The notes: generated by a model from the letters alone, not told the origin. Numbered from the stretch's first letter, positions 1 through 10,209 are shown. The stretch is DNA of 64,000 bases from Tethya wilhelma (GCA_964030475.1 CAXIPT010000006.1:4738917-4802916), one strand, 5' to 3'. Translations and numbers: made by a program.

Positions 1-29
1 AATCATTGCTGGTGATACACATTATTATG

Positions 30-31
<2 letters not shown>

Positions 32-85
<54 letters not shown>

Positions 86-198
86 CACACACACACACNN
101 NNNNNNNNNNNNNNNNNNNNNNNNNNNNNNNNNNNNNNNNNNNNNNNNNNNNNNNNNNNNNNNNNNNNNNNNNNNNNNNNNNNNNNNNNNNNNNNNNN
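32..198. repeat. (AC)n microsatellite running into a 100-n assembly gap
   Basis: A nearly pure AC dinucleotide run at 32-98 is followed by 100 n's (99-198). The gap probably arose because the microsatellite stopped assembly. Bases 1-31 hold nothing recognisable. Confidence 0.95.
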
Positions 199-593
199 TT
201 CACGTGCTCAATGCATGTAAGGTGGCTCTAAACCATCGACGATACAATCAACGCCATGACAGTGTACTTGCTGAACTCTACACAGAGGTCAAGGCTAACC
301 TCCCAGAATCAACATCCTGTGTTGCAGACCTAGATGGAAAATACAGATTCCCTCTGCATATTGCCTCAACTGACCTTCGCCCAGACATTGTGTGGTGGGA
401 TGATGAACAAAAGAAATTGTGTTTGATTGAACTGACGATTCCTTTTGAAACATCATTTGATGAAGCGGTCAAGAGAAAGGAGGATAGATACTTTGATGTT
501 CTTGTTACAGCAAAAAGTAGGGGATATGAGGCTGAATTAATTACTTTAGAGGTTGGGTCACGTGGTCTTCNTATTGTAAGTTTCCTTCAATAG
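199..593 (+). CDS. Retroelement-derived restriction-nuclease-like fragment (partial)
   Basis: Open frame of about 130 codons whose 5' part is lost in the gap; it stops at 591-593. Around codons 50-65 it reads PDIVWWDDEQ then CLIELTIPFE, which fits the D...ExT core of PD-(D/E)XK nucleases. A conserved-looking block follows (AVKRKEDRY, then AKSRGYEAELITLEVGSRGL). Similar C-terminal blocks follow reverse transcriptase in invertebrate retroelement-type proteins; that comparison is from memory and not tested. A single n at 571 interrupts the last part. No reverse transcriptase is visible, so this is an isolated C-terminal piece, probably a relic. Confidence 0.5.
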
Positions 594-825
594 TTACTTA
601 TGCCCAGTTTTATTTGTTACTAAACATCAAACATGACCAGAAAGCTTACAATTTAAGTTTGTTTAGAGAGCTACATGTGTAATAAAAGCTGACTGTGTGT
701 AGTCCACAATTTATATGTTATCTGTAAAAGTTACTTAACTTTGGATACAATTTTAAAGGAGTGTAGACTACTGTCAGTGGGCATAGAACACTTTTATCGG
801 ATCTCCTCTTCTCAATCTATCAACT

Positions 826-998
826 TTGCAGTTTAATGTGTATAGTAGTACGTATAGTAGGAGGAGGCAGCCTGTCCCATACACACTATACAAAATGTTC
901 AGTAAAGCATTTGAACATTCATATCGCTTAAAGCATCCCTCAGACAGTTTTCTAATTACATGCATCAACAAAATACACAGAAACTTTCTAGAGCACTC

Positions 999-1001
<3 letters not shown>
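826..1001. repeat. Dispersed repeat family A, copy 1
   Basis: Shares the signature GTACGTATAGTAGGA..., CTATACAAAATGTT and a closing AGAGCACTCTAGAGAGAG-type end with copies near 5110-5370 and 43571-43830. All three lie in the same orientation. It looks like a degraded non-coding transposable element; no coding capacity is seen. Confidence 0.7.

Positions 1002-1061
<60 letters not shown>
1002..1061. repeat. (AG)n microsatellite
   Basis: About 30 uninterrupted GA/AG units at the 3' end of dispersed repeat A. Confidence 0.98.
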
Positions 1062-1065
<4 letters not shown>

Positions 1066-1092
1066 TGTTATTTCCCTTCACACAATAATTAT

Positions 1093-2443
1093 TTAGTATG
1101 AAATTTTTACCTCAGAATGCATTTGTCGCATTATCTTTTGAATCTTTGGCCAGGTTATTTCTTTGCTCCCTGAAAATTCACCAATTTTGTCTTTGTATTC
1201 TTTTTTCTCATCGTCTGTGAGGCTCCGCCACTTTTCTCCAGCAGCTATATACTTCTCTTTTGTGGTATCCAAGGATCTGGCCTCTAATGCAAAAAAGACT
1301 ATTTTCTAATCAAGTGAAAAGCTAGTTCATGTGGTGAAATTAAGATTAATAGCTATAGTATTTAATGTACATATTTACGCACATTGTAATATAGAACTTA
1401 CCTTCTGACTTCAAGAATTCAGCCACATGTACGTTGTAACTATTGGGTGTAGACAGCAATCTAGGTCGTTTGTAAGTATGGGCAGATGAAGACTCTGCCT
1501 CGTGTCGGTCTTGTTTGTTCCCAGGCTTACTTGATGTTTTTCGTTTATAATTACTAATCCAATTCTGCAAATATGAATGCAATGTCAGTGTACGTGTATG
1601 CATGCATCAAAAGAAAATGAAATAGACAATAGTACTGTACACTGGCGTACATGATAAATACAGTGGAACCTCTCATAAATCTGTCCATAGTTGCACACTG
1701 GAAGTGTCCAATATGACTAAGAGTCTGAACACTTCAACAGACAACCTCTCGGGTTAGTATAAAGTATACATGTTCCACTTTATACGTAACTATCTTAGTC
1801 TATCCTTATGGTTCTGAATATTAGCTATTGTTGTCCCATCCAAAATCAATTTAGACTGCGGCATGACATTGTACATTTTGGCTATAGCTATAGGGTAAGA
1901 CTCATTTCTATATACAGACAGTTGAGTCATGCATGGCTGTCTGTGGGATCTATTGGAAGTTCTGTGCCTGTAGATTGATTCAGTGCTGAGCAGCATTAAT
2001 CATGGAGGCACACAACGCTCAGTCAGTGATGCAGCCATACTTATTACTAATATGGGACATAACATCATGATCAATTAAGTGACATGGGACATGGACATGT
2101 TACAATAGGTTCTACAGACATGTCACAGTACATAACTTCGTCACAGCACTAGCAGCATTGTGGCCAGTTACACTGCTAGTTCAGGTGCAGCATGTGTAGT
2201 ATCTATGGGTGCAGAGTCATGGTACGTAGCTACAGGCACAACATGATTAACTTTTGATTTCTGTGATGGTGGGCTTACTTTAATAACATCGATAGGAAGA
2301 TTAGTCTTCTCTTGTGCTTGCAAATGGAGAGATGAACAACCACTGCCCTTGCTTTGCATCCCCCTCTCTTCGAAAAATTTCACCAAAATCTCTCTTTGCT
2401 CCTCACTAACTGGATACCGTCTTGACATTTTGCTGACTCTCAC
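1093..2443 (-). CDS. Atypical homeodomain plus HMG-box-like protein
   Basis: Three exons on the minus strand (2443-2279, 1564-1402, 1283-1093), GT-AG introns, 172 aa; the spliced frame closes at TAA 1095-1093. I start at the ATG at 2443; an in-frame ATG 15 bases later is possible. Residues ~8-67 start YPVSEEQREILVKFFEERG and end IKNWISNYKRK: this resembles homeodomain helix 3, with W48 and N51 kept but F49 replaced by I. A short charged linker follows, then NSYNVHVAEFLKSEG... and WRSLTDDEKKEYKDKIGEF, which resembles an HMG box. That would make a small nuclear DNA-binding protein. The last exon could instead splice onward at 1110 (GTAAAA). Both domain calls rest on motif reading; the order homeodomain then HMG is unusual. 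Confidence 0.6.
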
Positions 2444-2615
2444 AACAGCTGGCTTGACTCTGATATCGAGCTATACGCTAGCGCTATGCGCTAACCTTGC
2501 TCTCTACTTTAGACGATCTTTTCCTAGATACTTGATCCCAAGCCTATTGAAAGCGATGACCTGGCACATGATCTTACCTATTAATTAACGGTATGATCCC
2601 ATGCGAAGCGGGTGG

Positions 2616-3163
2616 TAGTATAGCCTCGAACCAGGCTCTCTCCCGGATAATAAGAAAAAATTAGCATGAGAGAGCCTGGTTTTAGGCTAAAAATAGTATA
2701 CTTTATGGAGTCACAATATATTTCTTTTATAATGATTTACAGAGTGCAATTACAGCAATAATTGCACTCTTAAGTAATTACAGCAGTAATTGCACTGCCA
2801 TGTACATGAACATGATTTTTTAATTAGTGATATCTTCTGTGGTTTTAGTAATTGCATTCCTGCAAAATGGGACCTTTTACTTTGTAACTTTCATTCCTTC
2901 GTAGTATATAGCAGAATTGACAGCCTTTTTGGATCATACTAATGAGATAGAGTGTGTTGGGTTTGTAATGAACAATGTTTCTTACTCCAAAATAAAAGGT
3001 GATTACATCATCACTAGTTGTGATTCGTTTTTTGTTGTTTTTTTCACTCCCCCAGCTCCTCCTCCAGCTCCCCTCTTCTCTCCCTCCTTCTCCTCCCTGA
3101 GAGATGGAGAGGTCTCCTTAACTTTGACCTGGAACGAGACCTTCACTACCACTCATGCTGTTC
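2616..3163. repeat. Segmental copy of 6879-7436 with hairpin and truncated FN3 exon
   Basis: This 548-bp stretch is nearly the same as 6879-7436. It begins with a hairpin whose arms are GCCTCGAACCAGGCTCTCTC (2623) and GAGAGAGCCTGGTTTTAGGC (2669). It then carries an intron end and the first part of an FN3 exon (from 3054, coding PPAPLFSPSFSSLRDGEV). Homology stops abruptly at 3163, in the middle of that exon, where foldback-flanking sequence begins. The FN3 piece is therefore a dead exon copy of the receptor gene at 4863-8583. Confidence 0.85.
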
Positions 3164-3167
3164 TCTG

Positions 3168-3675
3168 AGACACAGTCGTTGAATCCACTGATTGAACTTA
3201 CCTGGTAAAGGGTGAATTAGATTTATGTTACGTACGCGTATACGTTCAACGTTCTACCAGCCAGGCGTGTTATTAAATAGCTCGCAAAAAAAATTTTTTT
3301 TTTGGCGACCGCGCAGGCGATTATTTGTTTCCGCGTTGGCGATCGCGCCCTTTCCGCGGTAGCGATCGCCTTCGCGGAGGCGCGGTCGCTTTGGCGGCGC
3401 CTTGGCGGAAGAGCGATCGCTTTGGCGGCGCCTTGGCGGAGAAGCGATCGCCATGGCGGAAATAAAGCGAAGCCGCGTGGCGGGATTGCCCCTCTCGGCT
3501 TCCGTAGGCAATCGCCTTTCCGCCAAGGCGCCGCCATGGCGACCGCCTTTCCGCCAAAGCGACCGCGAAGGCGATCGCCACCGCGGAAAGTACGCGATCG
3601 CCCACGCGGAAACCAAAACCCGCCAGCGCGGTCGCTAAAATAAAAATCTTTTTGCGAGCTATTTAATAACGCGCG
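3168..3675. mobile_element. GC-rich foldback element with iterated GCGATCGC (copy 1)
   Basis: An island of high GC in AT-rich DNA. Outer inverted arms read GTTATTAAATAGCTCGCAAA (from 3269) and TTTGCGAGCTATTTAATAAC (to ~3670). Inside, exact GCGATCGC occurs at 3339, 3362, 3413, 3444, 3571 and 3594, separated by imperfect palindromes of the GGCGGCGCCTTGGCGG kind. The 5' flank 3168-3236 is repeated at 4424-4491. Long frames on both strands only reflect the lack of AT-rich stops. The structure fits a foldback or MITE-like mobile unit. Confidence 0.75.
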
Positions 3676-4047
3676 TGAAGAGTGACGATACATGATATTA
3701 ACCTTAGAAGACCGTTTACCAAATGGCAGTAAGCTTATTAGATGCTTTTGAAAGCTGTTGTGTCGTTTTGGACTCTCCAATCTCACTCCAAGAGAAACCG
3801 CAGTGACAGCACTAAGTATTAAGAGTAAGATAATTGTTTGTACAGTAATTATTATTGTATAATAGTATTATAAAAAAAATTAATTAACTCTCACTTAATG
3901 CCTTCATCAAAGTGCAAGTTATAAGTACAGACAAAGTTAGCTGATCACAGGATGAATAGCTTTTAACATGGAAGGAAAATTTAGACAAGCAAACAATTAA
4001 TATACAATGTTGTGCTATTCAGATTATAGTAATTGAATTGTCTATAC

Positions 4048-4128
4048 AGGTAATGGTTAATAATAATTAATAATACAGGTAATGGTTAATAATAATTAAT
4101 AATACAGGTAATGGTTAATATAACAATG
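4048..4128. repeat. Tandem repeat, about 29-bp unit, ~2.7 copies
   Basis: ACAGGTAATGGTTAATAATA... is repeated nearly three times head to tail. The surrounding 3790-4420 is AT-rich and shows no gene. Confidence 0.9.
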
Positions 4129-4420
4129 CATGGTTAAGCTTACTGGCTGTATTAAAACAGAGCTTAACTTTATTAAGCTTCCGCATATTATGGAGTTAGG
4201 TTAAGGATCGTAAATACTTCTGATAACTTTAGTAGGTTAGTTTAGGAGCTGCAAGTAAACAGTCAGCATTGCCATGAAAGAAGTATCAGTGATAAAAATA
4301 GATATCATCTCAGTAGTTGTGACCATTCACAGCACTAAATTTTAATATTAACAAACCAACTATTCAATCTTTTTCCTCAGGTGTTGAAAGGTATACACTC
4401 TTTCTAGGATGCTATATAAA

Positions 4421-4746
4421 ACTGAGACACAGTCGTTGAATCCACTGATTGAACTTACCTGGTAAAGGGTGAATTAGATTTATGTTACGTACGTTCTACC
4501 AGCCAGGCGTGTTATTAAATAGCTCGCAAAAAAATATATTTTTTTGGCGACCGCGCTGGCGATTTTTTGTTTCCGCGTTGGCGATCGCGCCCTTTCCGCG
4601 GTAGCGATCGCCTTCGCGGAGGCGCGGTCGCTTTGGCGGCGCCTTGGCGGAAGAGCGATCGCTTTGGCGGCGCCTTGGCGGAGAAGCGATCGCCATGGCG
4701 GAAATAAAGCGAAGCCGCGTGGCGGGATTGCCCCTCTCGGCTTCCA
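4421..4746. mobile_element. GC-rich foldback element, truncated copy 2
   Basis: Repeats 3166-3504 closely: the same flank (GAGACACAGTCGTTGAATCC), the same left arm and four GCGATCGC-type palindromes. It breaks off at 4746 at the midpoint of the palindrome, where the separate GC-rich element 4751-4842 begins. Only the left half is present, so it cannot fold end to end. Confidence 0.8.
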
Positions 4747-4750
4747 TATC

Positions 4751-4842
4751 TATTGGAGTGACACGCGACCTCGAGGGGCCGGCCACCGGTGCACCGTACG
4801 GACCACAACTGTCGCCACAAGTCCCAGCGCAATGACCACACT
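4751..4842. repeat. 92-bp GC-rich repeat upstream of the 4863 start codon
   Basis: A 92-bp sequence rich in short palindromes (CTCGAG, GGCCGGCC, ACCGGT, GTGCAC, CGTACG). It recurs at 13667-13767 with a small insertion. It ends 20 bases before the ATG of the receptor gene at 4863, so it may form that gene's 5' leader or core promoter. The minus strand also reads open with CxxC spacing, but I see no support for coding. Confidence 0.7.
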
Positions 4843-4862
4843 TCAATGCTGTTCGTTCTAAA

Positions 4863-7800
4863 ATGGTAAGAAAGTTCTAGCGATATAAGTATCTATAGTA
4901 GTAGATATTATTCACAGACTTTGAGATCATTTTCGTGCAGACTCTACAGTAGGAAATCTATTATAATTTCGTGTGTTCTTATTTCAGGGATATCTCCTTT
5001 TGACCCTGATTGGCCTAACCTGCTTAACATGTCATATTACATCTGGGTCAGGTAATTTAGTATATAGATCTAGGGTACAATATCTCTGGTATAATATGTA
5101 AGCAGGCTCTATTTTGTATAGATATCATACGTACGGTACTACGTATAGTAGGAATGGGTCGACTGCCCCATTGACACAATACAAAATGTTCATGCTTATA
5201 AACTTTCAAGGAAAGAAAGCTAAGCCCTCAAATGCATTTAATAGCCTCCCACAGACAGTGTACTTACTGTACTAACCAAGAAAACTGGCAGAAAGTTTGT
5301 AGAGCACTCTGGAGAGAGCGCTGGCGAGAAGCCACAACAGTGCAATTTTGTTCTCCCCTTCCTTACTTCCTTACTTCCTTACTTCCTTCCTAACTGACTT
5401 ACTTGAACGCGATTTCCAGACAAACAAAAGGCATTGAGCCAACTTTGATCATATAGTAAGACTTTAATTCATCTGTAGTACGTCCTTTTCTACTTGTTTG
5501 CTGGCGAAAAGGCAGCAAACAAAATCTAGGCAGCTTTGAAACTCTTGATATAAAATACTGTACTTTTTATTTAGCCATTTTTATGTAGGTAAAGGTCGTC
5601 AATAGACCACGTGTTTTATGTCTATAATGCGCATGCGTATCAACTCTACTGTGTGGTTGTCTCCATGCAATTGAGCACCTTGGTGTTTGAAAAAAGTGAA
5701 TGAACAAGTATAGTAAAAATTTTATAAAAATGAAAAGTGTAGGAATGGGCAGTGCTGTAAAAAGCAAGGAAACAAGACAAGTCTCTGAATTTCGGCACAT
5801 GACTACTTCATTTTTTGTACCCAACTCTCAAACATTACAGTGTATCTACATTCTACATGCTTGTTATTTCATCCAAATTAGTTTGCATTGACTCATGCAT
5901 GTCTATATATTGAGCCAAACAACCAACATTTACAACTTGAGCCATGAAAATGAAGTAGTCATGTGCCGAAATTCAGAGACTTGTCTTGTTTCCTTGCTTT
6001 TTACAGCACTGCCCATTCCTACACTTTTCATTTTTATAAAATTTTTACTATACTTGTATAGATATATAGAGCGGGTGCAATCAACGTCATCAACTGGAAG
6101 TATTTTGAGTGATACTAGAAATAGTTATTTTTGCCATACGGAAGTAAATAACAGCTGCTCGTTTCTCCGTATTGCTCTGTACATTTTTGCCATACGGAAG
6201 TGACTCATTTTACGTAATTGCACCCGCTCTATAGACTCTGTGCTTCTAGCCATGATACACCCACACCACTTTAAAAGTACGGATTTGTATCTATTTACCA
6301 CAAAAATACAAAAAAGAGAGGAATAATATTATGTGAAAGATACTGTATTTCAATTTGTGTCAGTTTCTTGCCATTTTTCACTATAATACCCTACTCGCTC
6401 TAATTATTGGAATGTTCTAATTATTGGAACACTAAATTTTAAATATTTGTTTCTCTCTAATTGAATGGAACAGAGAAAAATTGAAATTTTTGGTCATTCT
6501 AATTTATTGGAACGGTGAATCTTTGTATGTGTAGTGACTTTTAGACTGTTAGTGTAACAAAATGAAGATTGACAATCTACTCTTTGGTAGGCTTGAGTAA
6601 CTACCGAAGTTTTTTTACTAGCTCTTCTTGCCTGCACCTCCAGACCTCTCCGCTCAAGCGGTGAGTGGTGACGGCAAAGAATAGGATACTGGATTGTTTC
6701 TTTACTGGAGTTTTAAGTGTTAAGAGGTACTTTTCCATCTTGGCGAGCTAAACCGTGCTCTTTGTCACTGCATAAAAATCTTTCTAAATGCCTGAAACGT
6801 TTGACCGTATCTATTTTTAGTGCTTTCTAATTACTAGTGAACAGTATATTTATTTTCCAATAATTAGAGCGAGTATGGTAGTATAGCCTCGAACCAGGCT
6901 CTCTCCCGGATAATAATTTGCATGCAGAGAAAAATTTGCAGGAGAGAGCCTGGTTTGAGGCTAAAAATAGTATACTTTATGGATTCACAATATATTTCTC
7001 CTATAATGATTTACAGAGTGCAATTACAGCAGTAATTGCACTCTTAAGTAATTATAGCAGTAATTGCACTGCCATGTACATGAACATGATTTTTTAATTA
7101 GTGATATCTTCTGTGGTTTTAGTAATTGCATTCCTGCAAAATGGTTTTAACTTTCATTCCTTCGTAGTATATAGCAGAATCGACAGCCTTTTTGGATCAT
7201 ACTAATGAGATAGAGTGTGCTGGGTTTGTAATGAATAAATCACTCAATGTTTCTTACTCCAAAATAAAAGGTGATTACATCATCACTAGTTATGATTCGT
7301 TTTTTGTTGTTTTTTTTCACTTCCCCAGCTCCTCCTCCAACTCCACTCTTCTCTCCCTCCTTCTCCTCCCTGAGAGATGGAGAGGTCTCCTTAACTTTGA
7401 CCTGGAACGAGACCTTCACTACCACTCATGCTGTTCAGATGTACTGTGTGAGAAGTAACTTGTGTCCAGAGCTGTGTGTGGAGTCAGACACTCCATTCTC
7501 ATGTGATGGCCTTGTAGCAGGAGGGGAGTACATGTTTTGGGTGAGAGCTGTCAACTGTGGTGATCAGGAAGGAGAAGAGAGTCAGCCATTGGTAGTAAGG
7601 CCTCAAGGTAAGAGTTTTTAGCCTGTTTTTTTCTAGTAATTAAGTAATTAATATCTTAAAATTTACTCAGTTCCCAGATCGCCAATTGTTTCCAGTGTGG
7701 TTGTTACATATTATTATAATGAAACAATTGAAATAGTTGTATCATGGGAACAAGTGGTGAGTTGTTTTTATTTCATTCGTAACTTCACAATTATAATTAT

Positions 7801-8583
7801 ATTGTTATGTAATTATTTTACAGCCTGAGGCTCCAATCATAGACCAGATTCCTCAGGTGATTTTGTACAGAGTTAGTGTTGACAGTGGAAGAGGAGACCC
7901 AGAGGTTGTCATAGTGAATTGTGGTCAATCTGAAGGAACTTGTTCAGCTGTGCTTCCACTTCTTGAAGCAGCAGACTACACAGTGTCTATCAGTGCTGTG
8001 AATATAGTTGGGGGGAGTAACACCACAGTTTATCCTAATGTGATATGTGAGTGGATTGACCTATATTATACCTTATCATCAATACTGTCACACACATCCA
8101 CAGTTTCATCCAGCTCCTCCTACTATGATCCATCCTTCTCATTTGAAAATTGCATCACATCAATCTTGTGTCTCTCATCACTGGACTTCTCTATGGCCGT
8201 AAGGTGTAAGGTCCGCTATGGGACTGATCCATCCTACACCCTCCTCTCTGGTCCAGTGGATGCTCCTCTCAACTCCATGTTAGAGTTACCGTTTTTAGAG
8301 CCCACCACAACATACTACTTCCAGACCAGGCTTCTGATTCGCTCATCCTTAGCTGTTGAAATACAAGAGAAGTTCACCACAGGAGAATGTAAGTGGATTG
8401 CAATTGAGTGAATTTATGACTATTAGTGTCATGAACAGTGTTGCTCTGTATCTTACAGGTCACTCTCCAACTTTGTTTTCAAGTGACTCTCCAACTTTGA
8501 CAACCTCCCACATGGGGCCAATCCGAGCAGGAGTTAGTCTGTGGGTGGTTGCGCTTGCAGTTATATTCGGCATCATGTCATAG
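4863..8583 (+). CDS. FN3 receptor with GPI-anchor-like C terminus
   Basis: Seven exons: 4863-4865 (ATG only), 4988-5051, 7329-7607, 7671-7756, 7824-8046, 8104-8388 and 8459-8583; 354 aa, frame closed. Residues 1-22 form a signal peptide (MGYLLLTLIGLTCLTCH). Then come an FN3 domain with two Cys pairs (LTLTWNETFTTTHAV, residues ~23-115), a second FN3 on two exons (~116-218) and a third beta-sandwich (~219-313). The C terminus (IRAGVSLWVVALAVIFGIMS) is a short hydrophobic tail with nothing after it, as in GPI signals. Exons 3-6 are close copies of the gene at 10465-13102, but the Ig exon and the three TM exons of that gene are missing. The 2.3-kb first large intron is filled with MITEs. The join of the signal-peptide exons to the FN3 exons rests on frame and phase only. 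Confidence 0.7.
5106..5370. repeat. Dispersed repeat family A, copy 2
   Basis: Begins ATCATACGTACGGTACTACG and includes AGAGCACTCTGGAGAGAGCG; same family and orientation as 826-1001 and 43567-43830. Four CTTACTTC-type units follow at 5360-5390. Lies in the intron of the 4863-8583 gene. Confidence 0.75.
5704..6057. mobile_element. Inverted-repeat MITE, 111-bp arms
   Basis: Arms 5704-5814 and 5947-6057 are near-perfect reverse complements around a 132-bp loop. The arms contain AGTGTAGGAATGGGCAGTGC and GGCACATGACTACTTCATTT. Three related arms occur at 44180-44300, 44463-44565 and 44697-44815, so this is a family. No coding capacity. Confidence 0.9.
6065..6233. mobile_element. Small MITE with perfect 17-bp TIRs
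   Basis: TATAGAGCGGGTGCAAT at 6065-6081 and its exact reverse complement at 6217-6233 bound 169 bp. Internally GCCATACGGAAGT occurs twice in direct orientation. It abuts the preceding inverted repeat. Confidence 0.85.
6392..6875. mobile_element. 484-bp element with perfect 20-bp TIRs
   Basis: TACTCGCTCTAATTATTGGA (6392-6411) matches exactly, in reverse complement, 6856-6875. The motif TCTAATTATTGGAA is repeated just inside the left end. The interior has no gene. A short non-autonomous DNA transposon is the simplest reading. Confidence 0.85.
6879..7436. repeat. Hairpin and intron segment duplicated at 2616-3163
   Basis: Same hairpin (arms around 6886 and 6946) followed by intron sequence and the start of the functional FN3 exon at 7329. 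This copy continues into the intact exon, so it is the likely parent of 2616-3163. Confidence 0.85.
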
Positions 8584-8718
8584 GCACTGCATGTGCGGCA
8601 CTGCCTACCCGGTATATGGATTGTCTATGTTACAGTAGTGTACCTGTGCTTATAACTATTATAGCTACTTAGATTGTATGTCTGTGTTGAAAATTAAGTG
8701 CCTCCCTTATTTTTGTTC

Positions 8719-8721
<3 letters not shown>

Positions 8722-8807
<86 letters not shown>
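8722..8807. repeat. Poly-T low-complexity tract
   Basis: Two long T runs separated by AAATTTTTG, downstream of the 4863-8583 gene. From 8584 to 9000 nothing else is recognisable. Confidence 0.95.
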
Positions 8808-8809
<2 letters not shown>

Positions 8810-9000
8810 ACTTGAAAATTTAATATTTGGAACAATACTCATCATAGATGTTTATTTTCTCCTAGCTCTTGGTGATGTGTATTTCACATGATTGTGTAAC
8901 ATATTAATAATAACATGACTTGAGTATAATTATTGTTTGTACATGTACTTTCACTTTTGAGAGGGAACCCCTGTACACCTACACCATAATTATTATTACA

Positions 9001-9143
9001 GTTTCGTACGTGAGTTTAATTTCTGGTTGGGTATTAGTCATTATTAAATTATATTCTTGTCCACCAACCCAGTATGCAGATTGAAAATATATCTAATGTC
9101 CCATTATGACTAATACCCAACCAGAAACTCACTTACGAAAGTA
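9001..9143. mobile_element. Inverted-repeat element, ~38-bp arms
   Basis: GTGAGTTTAATTTCTGGTTG (from 9010) pairs with CCAACCAGAAACTCAC (9118-9132); the arms span 9002-9042 and 9105-9143. It is a short MITE-like hairpin. Confidence 0.8.
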
Positions 9144-9333
9144 CACTGTGGATAATTATGGAATGGAGACAAGGAACATCATGAATCAATATCGGAAATC
9201 ACTAAACCAAGCCTCAAAATTCTCTAACCGATTCAACATGGATCATAGTAGGAGGAGCTGGAGGAAACTATGTGGGTGAGGTTGTTGGATGTTCATCTTG
9301 GATTGATCATTATTATCAGGAGCTGTTTGCTAG

Positions 9334-10209
9334 GTGGTTGCTGTTATCACTGTGATTATCTCATCAGTATTGTTGAAGTTCACCAAGTGCCTCTCACTGT
9401 GTAGGCCATGTTAGCTATAGCTACTGTGTACTTGATGTGAATCACTCTGTGTGCATATGTAGGTTCCAATTAATTTATGGTTCTACATTGCCATAGTAAC
9501 CCTGATTAATTGTTGTCATGACTATTGTTTTAATCATCAACACAGCTCTGTGGATTGCTTTTGTGTACTTTATTGGAGTACAGTAAAGTAAGCAATAATA
9601 AAATTATTATTTTTATTTGTTTTTTTCTCAAAAAAAAAAGGCTTCTGAGAATTAAAAACCCTGTTTTTATGGTGGCTACTGTACCATCATGTACATAGAT
9701 TGTTAGTCATGAACATAATCATTCCAGGCATTCCACAGTTAAATTGTTTAATTTTTCCCTACGTACAGATACCAACACCATTAAATTTTATAAGAAGAAG
9801 GACACCATTAAACTTAATTGAGGTACATATATAATACCTTGTCAAGTTGAGGTACATAATACCAGCTAGGCTATACTGTGCATGTGCTTAGTCAAGAGCC
9901 TGGGAACAAGGCTACTCAGTAAATACCTGATAGAGATTTATTCATATTGTGTTCGTTTCTATAGCTACAGCCTACAGGTTTGTTCCAATCCCCAGTCAGT
10001 GGGAGTACCACCATCTTGACCACAGCCTCAAGAAGCCCCTGTCTCCATCAGAGTATGTACACCTGGATCATGGTGGGCCAAGGAGACTCCTGCCTCCTTC
10101 TGAGGAGTATGATGAGCTGGATCAGAGCACCCAGGCAACCCAGGCTGGAGTCCCATGTGCTTTGTGCTGTGTATGTATGCTATATCTTCACAATAGATGG
10201 CCATTATAA
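9334..10209 (+). CDS. Orphan receptor exons: TM segment and triple-YxxL tail
   Basis: Two putative exons, 9334-9400 and 9965-10209, joined in phase 1 across GT-AG sites. The first codes a membrane-like segment (VVAVITVIISSVLLKFTKCL). The second starts STAYRFVPIPSQW and then has three regularly spaced Tyr motifs: EYHHLDH, SEYVHLDH and EEYDELDQ, with 12 and 14 residues between successive YxxL cores. It ends in a Cys-rich stretch and stops at 10207-10209. This resembles an ITAM-like cytoplasmic tail. No ectodomain exon in a compatible phase is visible upstream. A 40-base piece at 9238-9280 matches, inverted, an FN3 exon of the neighbour, so this is either a broken paralog or an alternative 3' end of the 4863-8583 gene. 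Confidence 0.4.

Noticed and set aside
3300..3640. Cyanobacterial contamination because of GCGATCGC repeats, or a coding region with long frames on both strands
   Set aside because: The block is embedded in foldback arms and flanks repeated at 4421-4746 in host-type sequence, and the frames are mutual shadows of a palindromic GC-rich tract.
4770..4800. Cloning polylinker (XhoI, FseI, AgeI, ApaLI, BsiWI-type sites together)
   Set aside because: The two copies (4751, 13667) differ by a natural-looking insertion and have unlike flanks, so a repeated genomic element fits better; vector origin is not fully excluded.
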